Shown: positions 24,795 through 34,563 of the stretch, in pieces | Position numbering within the stretch: position 1 is the stretch's first letter | Layout: each line of letters opens with the position of its first letter | NCBI RefSeq assembly: GCF_009857605.1 | Contig: NZ_WWCT01000009.1 | Coordinates: 62,001-126,000, forward strand | DNA length: 64,000 nucleotides | Reading direction: 5' to 3' | Origin: Duganella levis | GTDB taxonomy: Bacteria > Pseudomonadota > Gammaproteobacteria > Burkholderiales > Burkholderiaceae_D | The notes under the pieces: generated by a model | Databases searched by the model: none | What the model was told of the DNA's origin: nothing | What the model saw: the letters and a program-made list of their open reading frames with translations, nothing else | Made by a program: the position numbers and the translations under genes

Positions 24795-24866
24795 TTTTGT
24801 GTGAGGATCTTGCGCCCGCCTTGCTGTATGGTGGATCTGTGTACACGTGGCAAGGAAGGCGATGCA

Positions 24867-26351
24867 ATGACGGTCGATTTCGGCACTCTGATCCTGAACC
24901 AGATTCCCGATGCCGTGGTGGTGACCACCACCGGCGGCGAGGTGGTGTGCTGGACCAATGGCGCGCAAGCCGTGTTCGGCTATACCAGCGCCGAAGCGGT
25001 GGGCCGCCAGCTGGACGCGCTGATCGTGCCGCCTGCATTGATGGGGCAGGGCGCCAGCCTGTCGCAGCAGGCCCAGGTGCAGGGCGTGGCCAGCTATGAA
25101 TCGATGCGCCGCGCCAAGGACGGCACGCTGATTTACATCGACAGTTCCTGCAAGCTGGTGCGCGGCGTCGATGGCCTGCCTGACTATCTATTATGGAGTA
25201 AGAAAGACGTCACCGGACTCAAGGTGCTGCGCGACGCCAAGCTGGTCGAGGCGCGCTACGACGGCATCCTGGAGTCGATGCCGGATGCCATCATCATGGC
25301 CAACGCGGCCGGCCGCATCGTGCTGGCCAACGGCCAGGCGGAGCGGCTGTTCGGCTACCCGCGCCACGCACTGCGCGGCATGGTGCTGGAGACGCTGATG
25401 CCGCAACGCTTCCGCACTGCCCATATCGACTACCGCGCCGGCTTTGCCAGCGAGCCGCAGGTGCGCCCCATGGGCTGCGGCCGCGACCTTTACGGCCTGC
25501 GCAGCGACGGCGTCGAGTTCCCGGTCGAGATTAGCCTCAGTCCGATCAGCACCGAGGAGGGCACGCTGGTCATGAGTGCTATCCGCGATATCACGGAACG
25601 TAAACAAAGTGAAGTCGCGCTGCAGGAAAAAAATGTCGAACTGGCAAAGGCGATTGCCGCCAAGGACCGCTTCCTGGCCGGCATGTCGCACGAATTGCGC
25701 ACGCCGTTGAACGCGATCATCGGTTTTACAGGTACTATGCTGATGAAGTTGCCTGGACCCATCAATGACGAGCAAGGCAAGCAGCTGCGGATGGTGCAAA
25801 GCAGTGCCCGCCACCTGCTGTCGCTGATCAATGACTTGCTGGATCTAACCCGCATCGACTCGGGCAGGGTCGAGCTGGAACTGGGGCCGCTGCCGTGCCG
25901 CGCGCTGATCGATGAGGTGCTCAGTTCGTTCAAGCCGCAGGCGCGCAGCAAGGGACTGGCGCTGGAATTCGATCCGGCGCCGGACGATGTGACGGTGTCC
26001 AGCGACCGCCGGGCGGTGCAGCAGATACTGATGAACCTGGTGCACAACGCCATCAAGTTTACCAACAACGGCACGGTGCTGGTGCGGCTGGCCAGGTCGA
26101 TGGTGGGGCAGCGGCCCTGCGCCACCATCAGCGTCAGCGATACCGGCATCGGCATCGGCGATGAACAGCGCGGCACGCTGTTCCAGGCGTTCTCGCAGTT
26201 GGACGGCAATGCGCTGCGCCAGTTCGAGGGCACCGGGCTGGGCTTGCATCTGAGCCGCAAGCTGGCGGCGCTGCTGAACGGTGAGATTTTATTTGACAGC
26301 GAATACGGCAAAGGCAGCGTGTTTACGCTGGCGCTGCCATTGGAAGAGTAA
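24867..26351 (+). CDS. PAS-PAS sensor histidine kinase
   Basis: 494 residues, no membrane segment. PAS 1 at about 5-120 (NQIPDAVVVTTTGGEVVCW), PAS 2 at 130-245 (MPDAIIMANAAGRIVLANGQ, SAIRDITERK), HisKA with His275 in AGMSHELRTPLNAIIGF, then HATPase with NLVHNAIKFTNNG, DTGIGIGDEQ and EGTGLGLHLSRKLA. ATG 24867 has an AAGGAAGG site. The gene ends 20 bp before a large REC-REC-GGDEF-EAL gene, which begins with the receiver expected to take its phosphate. Confidence 0.9.
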   Translation: MTVDFGTLILNQIPDAVVVTTTGGEVVCWTNGAQAVFGYTSAEAVGRQLDALIVPPALMGQGASLSQQAQVQGVASYESMRRAKDGTLIYIDSSCKLVRGVDGLPDYLLWSKKDVTGLKVLRDAKLVEARYDGILESMPDAIIMANAAGRIVLANGQAERLFGYPRHALRGMVLETLMPQRFRTAHIDYRAGFASEPQVRPMGCGRDLYGLRSDGVEFPVEISLSPISTEEGTLVMSAIRDITERKQSEVALQEKNVELAKAIAAKDRFLAGMSHELRTPLNAIIGFTGTMLMKLPGPINDEQGKQLRMVQSSARHLLSLINDLLDLTRIDSGRVELELGPLPCRALIDEVLSSFKPQARSKGLALEFDPAPDDVTVSSDRRAVQQILMNLVHNAIKFTNNGTVLVRLARSMVGQRPCATISVSDTGIGIGDEQRGTLFQAFSQLDGNALRQFEGTGLGLHLSRKLAALLNGEILFDSEYGKGSVFTLALPLEE

Positions 26352-26371
26352 CGAGGAAAGGGAGACCAAAC

Positions 26372-29300
26372 GTGTCGGCACGGATTCTGATCATAGAAGA
26401 CAACGCCACCAACATGGAGTTGATGGTGTATTTGCTGCGGGCTTTCGGTTACGAGCCGCTGTCAGCCAGCGATGGCGAGGCGGGCGTGGCGGCAGCCAGG
26501 CGCGAACGGCCTGACCTGATCATCTGCGATGTGCACCTGCCCAAGCTGGACGGCTACGGCGTGGTGGCGGCGCTGAAAGCCGACCCCGAGGTGCGGCACA
26601 TCCCGGCGCTGGCGGTGACGGCGCTGGCGATGGTGGGCGACCGCGAGAAACTGCTGGAGGCCGGCTTTGATGGCTACATCGGCAAGCCGATCGAGCCGGA
26701 CACGTTTGTCGCGCAAATCGAGTCTTTCTTGCAAGGGGTGGTGTCGTCCCCGGGTAATAAAAACGATACCGCCACGATCTTGATCGTGGACGATCACGTA
26801 CTCAATCGTGAATTCCTGATGACGCTGCTGAGCTACGGCGGTCATCGGTTGCTGGAGGCCGCCAACGGCGCCGAAGGCTTGAAAATGGTGATGGCGGAAA
26901 AGCCGGACCTGGTCATCTCCGACATTCTGATGCCGAATATGGATGGCTATGAATTCGTCACCCGCATGCATGAGCACGCGGAGACGGCCGATGTGCCGGT
27001 GATTTTCTACACCGCCACCTACCGCGAACGCGAGGCGATGGCGGTGGCCCAGTCGTGCGGCGTGCGCTGGGTGCTGCCGAAACCGTCCGACCCGGAAGTG
27101 ATCCTGGCGACGGTGCATGAGGCGCTCGGCATGGTGGACAACATCACCCCGGTCGAATCGCGGCCATCCTTCACGCCGGAGCCGCCGCAGGAAGGCCGCC
27201 TGCATGATATCGACCACAAGGTGGCCGAGTACCTGGACGAGCTGGAATCCAGCAGCCAGTTGATGAGCTTGATGGCGGCCGATAACACCGATTCGACGCC
27301 GGAAAACCTGACCCACATGACGCAGCGGCTGTCGCAGTCGCTGTCCAGCCTGCAAGCGGTGAGCCTGCGCCTGACCGCGCTGATCGAACTCGGCATCGAG
27401 TTGGGCGCCGAGCGCGATCCGCAGGCGCTGGTCGACATCGGCTGCCGCGTGGCGCAAAACATCTGCGTGTCGAAATACGCCTGCATCGGCGTGCTGGAGC
27501 CGGGCTCCACTGAACTGAGTTATTTCTCCAGTTGCGGCGCCGGCATGCCGACCCGGCAGATCGCGCAGACGCCGCGCGCCGGTGTGCTGCGCGGCCTGCT
27601 GGACCAGCGCCTGCCGTGCCGCATCAACGACCTCAACGGCGACCCCGCCACCATCGGCTTGCCGCCGACCCATCCGCCGGTGCACTCCTTCCTCGGCGTG
27701 CCGATCGCCTCGGGCGAGCGCACCCACGGCTGGCTATACCTGGTCGACAAGCTGGGCGCCGACGGGTTCTCCGAGGTCGACGAACGGGTGGCCGCCACAG
27801 TGGCGGCGCAAGTCGCGGTGGCCTTCGAAAACTTGCTGCTGTACGACGAAATCAAGCGCCACCACGCGCAGCTGACCCTGGACATGAACGCCCGCATCCG
27901 GCTGGACGAAGACCTGCGCCGCTTCCGGCTGGCGATGGACGCCACCGCCGACGCCATTTTCCTGGTCGACCGCGCCGGCATGTGCTTTGTCGACGTCAAC
28001 GCCACCGCCTGCCGCATGCTCGGCTTCGAACGCGAGGACTTCCTCAAGGTCGGCCCGAACCGCTCGCTGGAAGGCGACCTGCACAAGCTGGAAGAACTGT
28101 ACGACAAGCTGCTGGCCGGCGACCAGAGCGGCGCCATGACCGAACTGCTGTTGCATTGCAAGGACGGCGCGCCGCTGGCGGTGGAAGTGCAGCGCCGCAC
28201 GCTGCGTTCGGGCAGCAGCTGGATCCTGGTGGCGGTGGCGCGTGACATCACCGAGCGCAAGGAGGCCGAACAACGCCTGCTGAAGCTGGCCCACTTCGAC
28301 ACGCTGACCGGCTTGCCCAACCGTAGCCAGTTCTACGATTCGTTGGTGCATTCGGTGCGCCAGGCGGAAGAGCATAAATGGTCGCTGGCTGTGCTGTTCC
28401 TCGACGTCGACCGCTTCAAGAACGTCAACGACACGCTGGGCCATACCATCGGCGACGAGCTGCTGCGGCAGTTTTCGAGCCGCTTGGTGGATTGTTTGCG
28501 CGTGCGCGACACCATCGGCCGCTTCGGCGGCGATGAATTCGCCGCCATCCTGATGCTGCCGGAAGGCGCGCAGAACGCCATCGCCGTGGTCGACAAGATC
28601 CGCGAAACGCTGCGCCGGCCATTTGACCTGAAAGGTCACGAGGCCACCGTCACCGCCAGCATCGGCATCGCCGTCTATCCGGACGACAGCGTCGAGCCCG
28701 ATACGCTGATCCAGTACGCCGACACCGCCATGTACCGCGCCAAGGAAGCCGGCCGCGACGCCTTCCGCTTTTTCACCGCCGAGATGAACGCGCAATCGCT
28801 GGCGCGGCTGGACCTGGAAAACGCCTTACGGCGCGCCATCGATAACCAGGAATTCGTGCTGCACTTCCAGCCCAAGGTGCACATCAGCAGCGGCCGCATC
28901 AGCGGCGCCGAGGTGCTGATCCGCTGGAAGCGGCCGGGTCACGGCATGGTGTCGCCGGCGCTGTTCATTCCGCTGCTGGAAGAGACCGGGCTGATCGTGC
29001 GGGTCGGCAGCTGGGTGATCAACGAGGCGTGCCGCAAGATCGCCGAATGGCAGAAGACCGGCGCCGGTGCGGTGCATTTGTCGGTCAACGTATCCGGCAT
29101 CCAGTTCTTTGTCGGCGGACTGGAAGAAGAGGTGCTGAAAGCGATTCGCGAACACGATATCGCGCCCGAGTTGCTGGAACTGGAACTGACCGAAAGTTCG
29201 CTGATGTCCAACGCCGAGGAAACCATCAGCGTGCTGCAAAACCTGAAGGCGCTGGGGATCCAGATTTCGATCGATGACTTCGGCACGGGCTATTCGTCGC

Positions 29301-30034
29301 TGGCTTACCTGAAGCGCTTCCCGATCGACAAGCTGAAGATCGATATCGCCTTCGTGCGCGAAGTCACGAGCAATCCGGACGATGCGGCGATCGTGCTGGC
29401 CATCATCAACATGGCGCACAGCCTGAAACTGAACGTGATTGCGGAAGGGGTGGAGAAAGAGGCGCAACTGGCCTATCTGCACCGCCACAACTGCGACGAG
29501 ATGCAGGGCTATTACTTCAGCCGGCCGCTGCCGGAGGAAGAGTTCGAAGCCATGCTGCGCGAAGGCCGCCGCCTGCAAGCGCCGAGCGAAGCGCATATCG
29601 TCGACCAGCAGACCCTGCTGATCGTGGATGACGACGCCTTCATGCTGGATGTGCTGACCGATTTCCTGTCGCAGGACGGCTACCGCATCCTGACCGCGCA
29701 GACCGCCGCCGAAGGCTTCGACATCCTGGCGCGGCATCGGGTGCAGGTAATCCTGTGCGACCAGTGCATGCCGCTGATGAGCGGCACCGAGTTCATGGAG
29801 CGGGTCAAGAACCTGTGCCCGGACACCTTCCGCATCATGCTGTCGGCGTATGCCGACCTGACGCCGATCATGGCCGCCATCAACCACGGTGCGATCGACC
29901 GCTTCTACACCAAGCCGTGGAAAGGCGCGGTGCTGCGCGAGAATATCCGCGAGGGCTTCCGCCTGCATGCACAGGCGCATGGGCCGCTGGCTGCAATCGG
30001 TTCAACGGCCGATACTGAAACCGTCAAGGAGTAG
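26372..30034 (+). CDS. REC-REC-GAF-PAS-GGDEF-EAL-REC c-di-GMP signalling protein
   Basis: 1220 residues. Receiver 1 at 3-120 (Asp53 in IICDVHLPKLDG), receiver 2 at 134-250 (Asp184 in VISDILMPNMDG), GAF at about 340-490, PAS at 515-630 (MCFVDVNATACRMLGF), GGDEF at 640-800 (intact GGDEF 719-723 with inhibitory-site RVRD at 710-713), EAL at 815-1065, and receiver 3 at 1081-1195 (Asp1130 in VILCDQCMPLMSG). The EAL signature reads EVL (847-849) but DDFGTGYSSL, LTESSL and EGVEKEAQ are intact, so both synthesis and hydrolysis of c-di-GMP are plausible. GTG start 26372 follows GAAAGGGAGA. Probable output of the kinase upstream. Confidence 0.92.
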   Translation: MSARILIIEDNATNMELMVYLLRAFGYEPLSASDGEAGVAAARRERPDLIICDVHLPKLDGYGVVAALKADPEVRHIPALAVTALAMVGDREKLLEAGFDGYIGKPIEPDTFVAQIESFLQGVVSSPGNKNDTATILIVDDHVLNREFLMTLLSYGGHRLLEAANGAEGLKMVMAEKPDLVISDILMPNMDGYEFVTRMHEHAETADVPVIFYTATYREREAMAVAQSCGVRWVLPKPSDPEVILATVHEALGMVDNITPVESRPSFTPEPPQEGRLHDIDHKVAEYLDELESSSQLMSLMAADNTDSTPENLTHMTQRLSQSLSSLQAVSLRLTALIELGIELGAERDPQALVDIGCRVAQNICVSKYACIGVLEPGSTELSYFSSCGAGMPTRQIAQTPRAGVLRGLLDQRLPCRINDLNGDPATIGLPPTHPPVHSFLGVPIASGERTHGWLYLVDKLGADGFSEVDERVAATVAAQVAVAFENLLLYDEIKRHHAQLTLDMNARIRLDEDLRRFRLAMDATADAIFLVDRAGMCFVDVNATACRMLGFEREDFLKVGPNRSLEGDLHKLEELYDKLLAGDQSGAMTELLLHCKDGAPLAVEVQRRTLRSGSSWILVAVARDITERKEAEQRLLKLAHFDTLTGLPNRSQFYDSLVHSVRQAEEHKWSLAVLFLDVDRFKNVNDTLGHTIGDELLRQFSSRLVDCLRVRDTIGRFGGDEFAAILMLPEGAQNAIAVVDKIRETLRRPFDLKGHEATVTASIGIAVYPDDSVEPDTLIQYADTAMYRAKEAGRDAFRFFTAEMNAQSLARLDLENALRRAIDNQEFVLHFQPKVHISSGRISGAEVLIRWKRPGHGMVSPALFIPLLEETGLIVRVGSWVINEACRKIAEWQKTGAGAVHLSVNVSGIQFFVGGLEEEVLKAIREHDIAPELLELELTESSLMSNAEETISVLQNLKALGIQISIDDFGTGYSSLAYLKRFPIDKLKIDIAFVREVTSNPDDAAIVLAIINMAHSLKLNVIAEGVEKEAQLAYLHRHNCDEMQGYYFSRPLPEEEFEAMLREGRRLQAPSEAHIVDQQTLLIVDDDAFMLDVLTDFLSQDGYRILTAQTAAEGFDILARHRVQVILCDQCMPLMSGTEFMERVKNLCPDTFRIMLSAYADLTPIMAAINHGAIDRFYTKPWKGAVLRENIREGFRLHAQAHGPLAAIGSTADTETVKE

Positions 30035-30036
30035 CG

Positions 30037-31266
30037 TTGGGATTTTTAGATTTCTTCCGTTCCACCCCCACCATAGAACAATTCGCGCAACGGGCCATGC
30101 AGGCCTTTGCCGATGCGGGTAATCCCTCCCAACTGCGCTACGACGCCGATGAATGCCGGCTGCTGGGCAGCGGCGAAGGCGCGCAAATCATCAACCTGGA
30201 CAACGGCTACCTCGCCTATTGCGCTGCGCCGCGCAAGGAGCGCGCCCAGGCGCTGGCGAATTTCGTCCAGGGCATGATGGCGCCGCCGCTGCCGGCCAGC
30301 TTCGCCGAAGCGCGCCCCAGCCTGCGGCCGGTGATACGCGGGCGCGGCACGCTGGAATATTTGCGGCTGATGCCGGCGACGCTGGCGGACTCTGCCGTCA
30401 AGCCGCTGATCGACGCCTATGCGCCGTTCAGCAGCGACAGCGTGATCATGTTGGCCTGCGATAGCGCGCATTCGATCCAGACGCTGACCGGCGACACGCT
30501 GATCGAGTGGGGCGTTTCGTTCGACGAGGTGCTGGCGGTGGCCATCGATAATCTGCGCGACATGACGGTGTCCAACTTCGAGCAGGTGGCGCCCGGCATT
30601 TTCCTCGGCGGCTGGAACGATGCCTATGAAAGCTCGCGTCTGTTGTTTGCCGATCTGTTCTATCGCATGGAACTGGGCGGCGAGCCGGTGGTCATGGCGC
30701 CGTCGCGGCACAAGCTGTTGGTGGCGTCCGCCAACAAGCCGGAAGCGCTGCTCGGCATGCTGGCGCTGGCGCGCATGATGGCCGAGGAGGAGGGGCGGCA
30801 GGTGTCGGCACTGATGTACTGCTTCGAGAACGGCAAGCCGGTCGAATACCTGCCCGGCGACGCGCAGGTGGCGCAACAGGCGGCCGAGTTGAAAAAGCTG
30901 TTCCTGCTGGAGGATTACCAGTCGCAAAAGCAAATGCTGGACAAGCTGAACGACAAAGCCAGTCTGGACCTGTTCGTCGCCAGCTACACGCTGGTGCAAT
31001 CGGAGGCAACCGGCCGTATCCACAGCTACGGCGTCTGGACCGACCAGGTCGATACTTTGCTGCCGGAAGTCGACAAGGTGGCGCTGGTGCGCTATCACGA
31101 GGAAAGCGGCGAGCCGGACATGCGGGTGGTGGACTGGGCCGAACTGCGCGCGCACATCAAGGAGTTGCACCACAGCGTCCCAGGCTACCCGGCGCGCTAC
31201 CGGCTGCAAAGTTTCCCCAGCCGGGAACTGCTCGACCGGCTAACCGTCACTGATCTGGGCAGCTGA
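30037..31266 (+). CDS. DUF1444 (YtpQ/UPF0354) family protein
   Basis: 409 residues starting at TTG 30037, three bases after the upstream stop, with AAGGAG at 30026-30031. The region around residues 95-250 matches the Bacillus YtpQ layout: LRPVIRGRGTLEYL, LACDSAHSIQTLT, FDEVLAVAIDNLRDM, GWNDAYESSRLLFADLF and VMAPSRHKLLVAS. The C-terminal 130 residues extend beyond YtpQ. No enzymatic role is known. It is probably co-transcribed with the signalling pair upstream. Confidence 0.72.
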   Translation: MGFLDFFRSTPTIEQFAQRAMQAFADAGNPSQLRYDADECRLLGSGEGAQIINLDNGYLAYCAAPRKERAQALANFVQGMMAPPLPASFAEARPSLRPVIRGRGTLEYLRLMPATLADSAVKPLIDAYAPFSSDSVIMLACDSAHSIQTLTGDTLIEWGVSFDEVLAVAIDNLRDMTVSNFEQVAPGIFLGGWNDAYESSRLLFADLFYRMELGGEPVVMAPSRHKLLVASANKPEALLGMLALARMMAEEEGRQVSALMYCFENGKPVEYLPGDAQVAQQAAELKKLFLLEDYQSQKQMLDKLNDKASLDLFVASYTLVQSEATGRIHSYGVWTDQVDTLLPEVDKVALVRYHEESGEPDMRVVDWAELRAHIKELHHSVPGYPARYRLQSFPSRELLDRLTVTDLGS

Positions 31267-31292
31267 AAAAACGCATGCTGCACCGTCAAACA

Positions 31293-31321
31293 TTGCCAAA
31301 TAAGAATGCTTAGAATATAAT
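31293..31321 (+). promoter_or_regulatory. Sigma-70 type promoter for the S9 peptidase gene
   Basis: TTGCCA (31293-31298), spacer of 17, TATAAT (31316-31321), with the start codon 31 bp further on. It is one of the best matches to the consensus in the window. Confidence 0.7.
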
Positions 31322-31352
31322 TTTCCTCAAGTCAACATTCTTACAGTAGCCC

Positions 31353-33230
31353 ATGCGATTTCATTTTGCCGCCGCGCTGCTAGCGGTTGTTGTTGCGCTC
31401 GGCGCGCGGGCCGCGCCACTCACCATTGCGCAGGCGGTACAGCCGGATGGCGCTAGTAGCGTCAGCCTGTCGCCGGACGGCAAGCTGGTGGCCGTCATTT
31501 TTTTCGACGGCCTCGGCTACGAGCTGCAAGTGTATGACCTGGCGACCCGCACCACCAAGGTGCTGTATTCCAGCCGCCGCGTGGTGGAGGGATATTGGAG
31601 CTTCGTCAAGTCGCCGCGCGGTGTCGTCTGGGCTGGCAACGATCTGCTGGCAGTAAATTTCGGCATCGAAGCCGAATCCATGAACCTGGACGGCAAGAAG
31701 GTCGCCGACCTGGGGCAGGCGGTGATCGGCCCGGCCGAGCGCGGCAAGCCGGACTCGCCGTGGATGCTGGTGTACACCGATGTGGAGGACGGCGACATCG
31801 CCCGCATCAATGCCCGCACTGGTGAACGGCAACGCTACAGCTACCCGCGCGGCAAGGTGATCAACTGGGCGCTGGACCGCCAAGGCGAATTGCGCGCAGT
31901 CACGCTGCTCAACTCGGCCTTCTGGCGCGATGTTTCTACCGTCTCCAACTGGTATCGGCCGGCGCCCGGCGCCGAGTGGGAGAAGCTGGCGGAGTTCGGC
32001 ATCGCCGACGATTACTGGATGCCGGTGTATGTACCGGATGAGCCGCATACGGTGGTGATGTGGTCGCGCAAGGAGCGCGATACCTACGCCATGTTCAGCT
32101 ACGACACCGAGCGCCACGCCATCGGTGAACTGATGGCCGGCCATCCCACGCAAGATATCCTGGCGGCCAGTGGCATTGATCAGGCGGCCTTTGAGCACGT
32201 CACCACGCGCGGCATGCGTACCGAGGAATTCTGGTTCGAGCCGGTATGGGGCGGCGTCAAGCAGGTGATCGACCAAGCGCTGCCGAACCGGATCAACCAT
32301 CTCAGCGGCAATCCGCGCGGTAACGTGCTGGTGTATTCCTATAGCGACGTCGAGCCCGGCGAGTGGTATGTGCTGGATACCACCAAGGGCGCCTTGCACC
32401 GCATCGCCGGGCGCTCGATCGCTACCGAAGGCGCCGACATGCGGCCGATGGAAATCATGCAGTATGCGGTGGCCGACGGCCTGACCGTGCCGGCGTTTCT
32501 GACGCGGCCGGCGGATGGCGCGCGCAACTTGCCGCTGGTGGTGCTGATACACGGTGGTCCCACGGCGCGCGACTATTGGCAGTGGAATCCGGAAGTGCAG
32601 TTGCTGGCCGCGCATGGCTACGCGGTGTTCCAGCCGCAGTTTCGCGGTTCCAGCGGCTTCGGCAAGCGGTTCGAACAGGCGGGCTATGGCCAGTGGGGGC
32701 TGGCGATGCAGGACGATATCACCGCCGGCGTGCACCACCTGATCGCCCAGGGGATTGCCGATCCCAAGCGGATCTGCATCGTGGGCGCCAGCTATGGCGG
32801 CTACGCGGCCTTGTGGGGACTGGTCAAGACGCCGGAGCTGTATCAGTGCGGCGTCAGCTTTGCCGGCGTGAGCGATATCGAATACATGCGGCACGACAGC
32901 TCCGATTCGAGTGGCGACAAGGCTACGCGTGAGTTGATGTTGACGCGCGTCGGCGACGCTGGCGTCAACCGCGACAAGTTCGATCAGGTCTCGCCGCTGA
33001 AGCAGGCCAGCCGCATTATGGCGCCGGTGTTGCTGCTGCATGGCAAGGAGGACCAGCGGGTGCCGATTGTCCATGGGGAAAAAATGAAGAAGGCGCTGGA
33101 AGCCAATGGCAAGCAAGTCACCTGGGTGACGTATGAGAAGGAGGGCCATGGTCTGTCGTATGTGGCCAACCAGGTGTCGTACTATGAAACGCTGTTGGCA
33201 TTCCTCGACAAATATCTCGGCAAGCCTTAA
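31353..33230 (+). CDS. S9-family serine peptidase (prolyl oligopeptidase type), secreted
   Basis: 625 residues with a signal peptide (MRFHFAAALLAVVVALGARA). The first 370 residues form a beta-propeller that filters substrates (VSLSPDGKLVAVIFFDGLGY). The catalytic alpha/beta domain has nucleophile GASYGGYAAL, Asp in LLLHGKEDQRVPI and His in KEGHGLSYVAN. This matches dipeptidyl/acylaminoacyl peptidases of family S9 and predicts cleavage of short peptides in the periplasm. The gene has its own promoter and no clear ribosome site before ATG 31353. Confidence 0.9.
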   Translation: MRFHFAAALLAVVVALGARAAPLTIAQAVQPDGASSVSLSPDGKLVAVIFFDGLGYELQVYDLATRTTKVLYSSRRVVEGYWSFVKSPRGVVWAGNDLLAVNFGIEAESMNLDGKKVADLGQAVIGPAERGKPDSPWMLVYTDVEDGDIARINARTGERQRYSYPRGKVINWALDRQGELRAVTLLNSAFWRDVSTVSNWYRPAPGAEWEKLAEFGIADDYWMPVYVPDEPHTVVMWSRKERDTYAMFSYDTERHAIGELMAGHPTQDILAASGIDQAAFEHVTTRGMRTEEFWFEPVWGGVKQVIDQALPNRINHLSGNPRGNVLVYSYSDVEPGEWYVLDTTKGALHRIAGRSIATEGADMRPMEIMQYAVADGLTVPAFLTRPADGARNLPLVVLIHGGPTARDYWQWNPEVQLLAAHGYAVFQPQFRGSSGFGKRFEQAGYGQWGLAMQDDITAGVHHLIAQGIADPKRICIVGASYGGYAALWGLVKTPELYQCGVSFAGVSDIEYMRHDSSDSSGDKATRELMLTRVGDAGVNRDKFDQVSPLKQASRIMAPVLLLHGKEDQRVPIVHGEKMKKALEANGKQVTWVTYEKEGHGLSYVANQVSYYETLLAFLDKYLGKP

Positions 33231-33262
33231 CGTTAAAAACGTAACTTAGGTTACCATGGCGC

Positions 33263-34024
33263 ATGAACCTGATACGTCTCGTTTGCGCGCTGAGTTGGCT
33301 TCTGGCAGGCATGGCTGCGGCTGCGCCGTTGAAAATCTACGGCATGGACAGTGCCCCGGTCAGCTTCATGAACCACGGGCAGGCCGATGGCTTCGTGGTC
33401 GAACTGGCGGCTGCCATCCAGCAGCGGCTGGGGCAGCACGATCCGATTGAGATCGTGCCCTGGGCGCGTGCCAATACGCTGGCGCTGACCGAGCCTGGCG
33501 TGCTGCTGCTGTCCATCGTGCGCACCCGCGAGCGCGAGCACACCATGCACTTTGTCGGACCGCTGTTCAATACATGGGTGACGGCGTTTGCGCTGAAGGG
33601 CAAGACTGCCGAGTGGCAGCGCGACCATACCGACCTGCACAAGTTGCGCGCCGGCGCGCGGCGCGGCAGCATTTTCGTCAGCCTGCCAATTGCGCAAGGC
33701 TACAACGTGGTCGATCAGACCAATACTTCCATCACCGCCGCCAAGATGCTGATGAACCAGCGGTTCGACCTGTGGTTCGACGGCGAGGAACTGTATGACG
33801 ATGCGTTACGGCGCGCCGGCTATCAGCCGGGTGATGTCGAGGTGGCGTTCCGGCTGGATCCGATGCAGGTCTATTTTGCCTTTTCTAGCGGCACGCCAGC
33901 GGCCACCGTGCAGGCCTGGGACAGTGCGCTGGGCGAGATGAAGCGCGATGGCAGCTTCCTGAAAATCTACCGCAAGTGGCTGCCCGCGCATCAGTTGCCG
34001 GCCGATGCAGCCCTGAGCCATTAG
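33263..34024 (+). CDS. Orphan periplasmic substrate-binding protein (SBP family 3)
   Basis: 253 residues with a signal peptide (LIRLVCALSWLLAGMAAA). Mature start PLKIYGMDSAPVSFMNHGQADGF and the interior VVELAAAIQQRLG and PWARANTLALTEPGVLLLSI follow the polar amino acid-binding protein fold. No permease or ATPase gene is adjacent, so it may serve a distant transporter or a sensor. Unlinked proteins of this shape are frequent in Oxalobacteraceae and Pseudomonas. Confidence 0.8.
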   Translation: MNLIRLVCALSWLLAGMAAAAPLKIYGMDSAPVSFMNHGQADGFVVELAAAIQQRLGQHDPIEIVPWARANTLALTEPGVLLLSIVRTREREHTMHFVGPLFNTWVTAFALKGKTAEWQRDHTDLHKLRAGARRGSIFVSLPIAQGYNVVDQTNTSITAAKMLMNQRFDLWFDGEELYDDALRRAGYQPGDVEVAFRLDPMQVYFAFSSGTPAATVQAWDSALGEMKRDGSFLKIYRKWLPAHQLPADAALSH

Positions 34025-34082
34025 TAACCATTCTCTAGTCCCGTTGGCATAGAATAAAATACCGGCAAACAGCACTCACGGG

Positions 34083-34454
34083 ATGGAAATGGCTAAGAAG
34101 TTGAAAAAGAACGACGACCAGTTGGCGGACGCAGTGCGCATGTCGTCACAGGAGATCTGGCAGGCCGGTCTGGCTGCCTTCGCCAAGGCGCAGGACGAGG
34201 AGGGCAAGTTCTTCTCGATGCAGCTGTTCGAGGAGCGCGTGCTGCGCGCGCTGAGCTCGATCGGCGTGCCGAGCCGCCAGGAAGTCGACGCGCTGCATCT
34301 GCGCATCGATCAGCTGAGCGCGCAGCTGGCGGCGCTGACCGACCCACCAGCCACCGCGAAAAAAGCCGCCCCCAAGGCGGAAAAACCTGCCGTCAAGAAG
34401 CCGGCCGCGAAGAAGGCTGCGACGAAAAAGCCTGCTGCCAAGAAAGCGAAATAG
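34083..34454 (+). CDS. PhaF/PhaI-like phasin with lysine-rich tail
   Basis: 123 residues (or 121 from ATG 34089). The N-terminal 85 residues are the poly(hydroxyalkanoate) granule-associated domain (SSQEIWQAGLAAFAKAQDEEGKFF, SIGVPSRQEVDALHLRIDQL). The C-terminus is a histone H1-like run of Ala-Lys-Pro repeats (AAKKAATKKPAAKKAK). In Pseudomonas PhaF such tails bind DNA and help share granules between daughter cells. A second, different phasin lies at 50057-50500. Confidence 0.87.
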   Translation: MEMAKKLKKNDDQLADAVRMSSQEIWQAGLAAFAKAQDEEGKFFSMQLFEERVLRALSSIGVPSRQEVDALHLRIDQLSAQLAALTDPPATAKKAAPKAEKPAVKKPAAKKAATKKPAAKKAK

Positions 34455-34563
34455 CTAACTGGCGGCATCTGGCTGCTATGTGCGCCTAAAAGCGTGCGCG
34501 GGTGTTCCTCTGTGACGTGCATCGGTGTTATGCTTGCGCGAGAATAAACAGAGGTTCCTTGCT

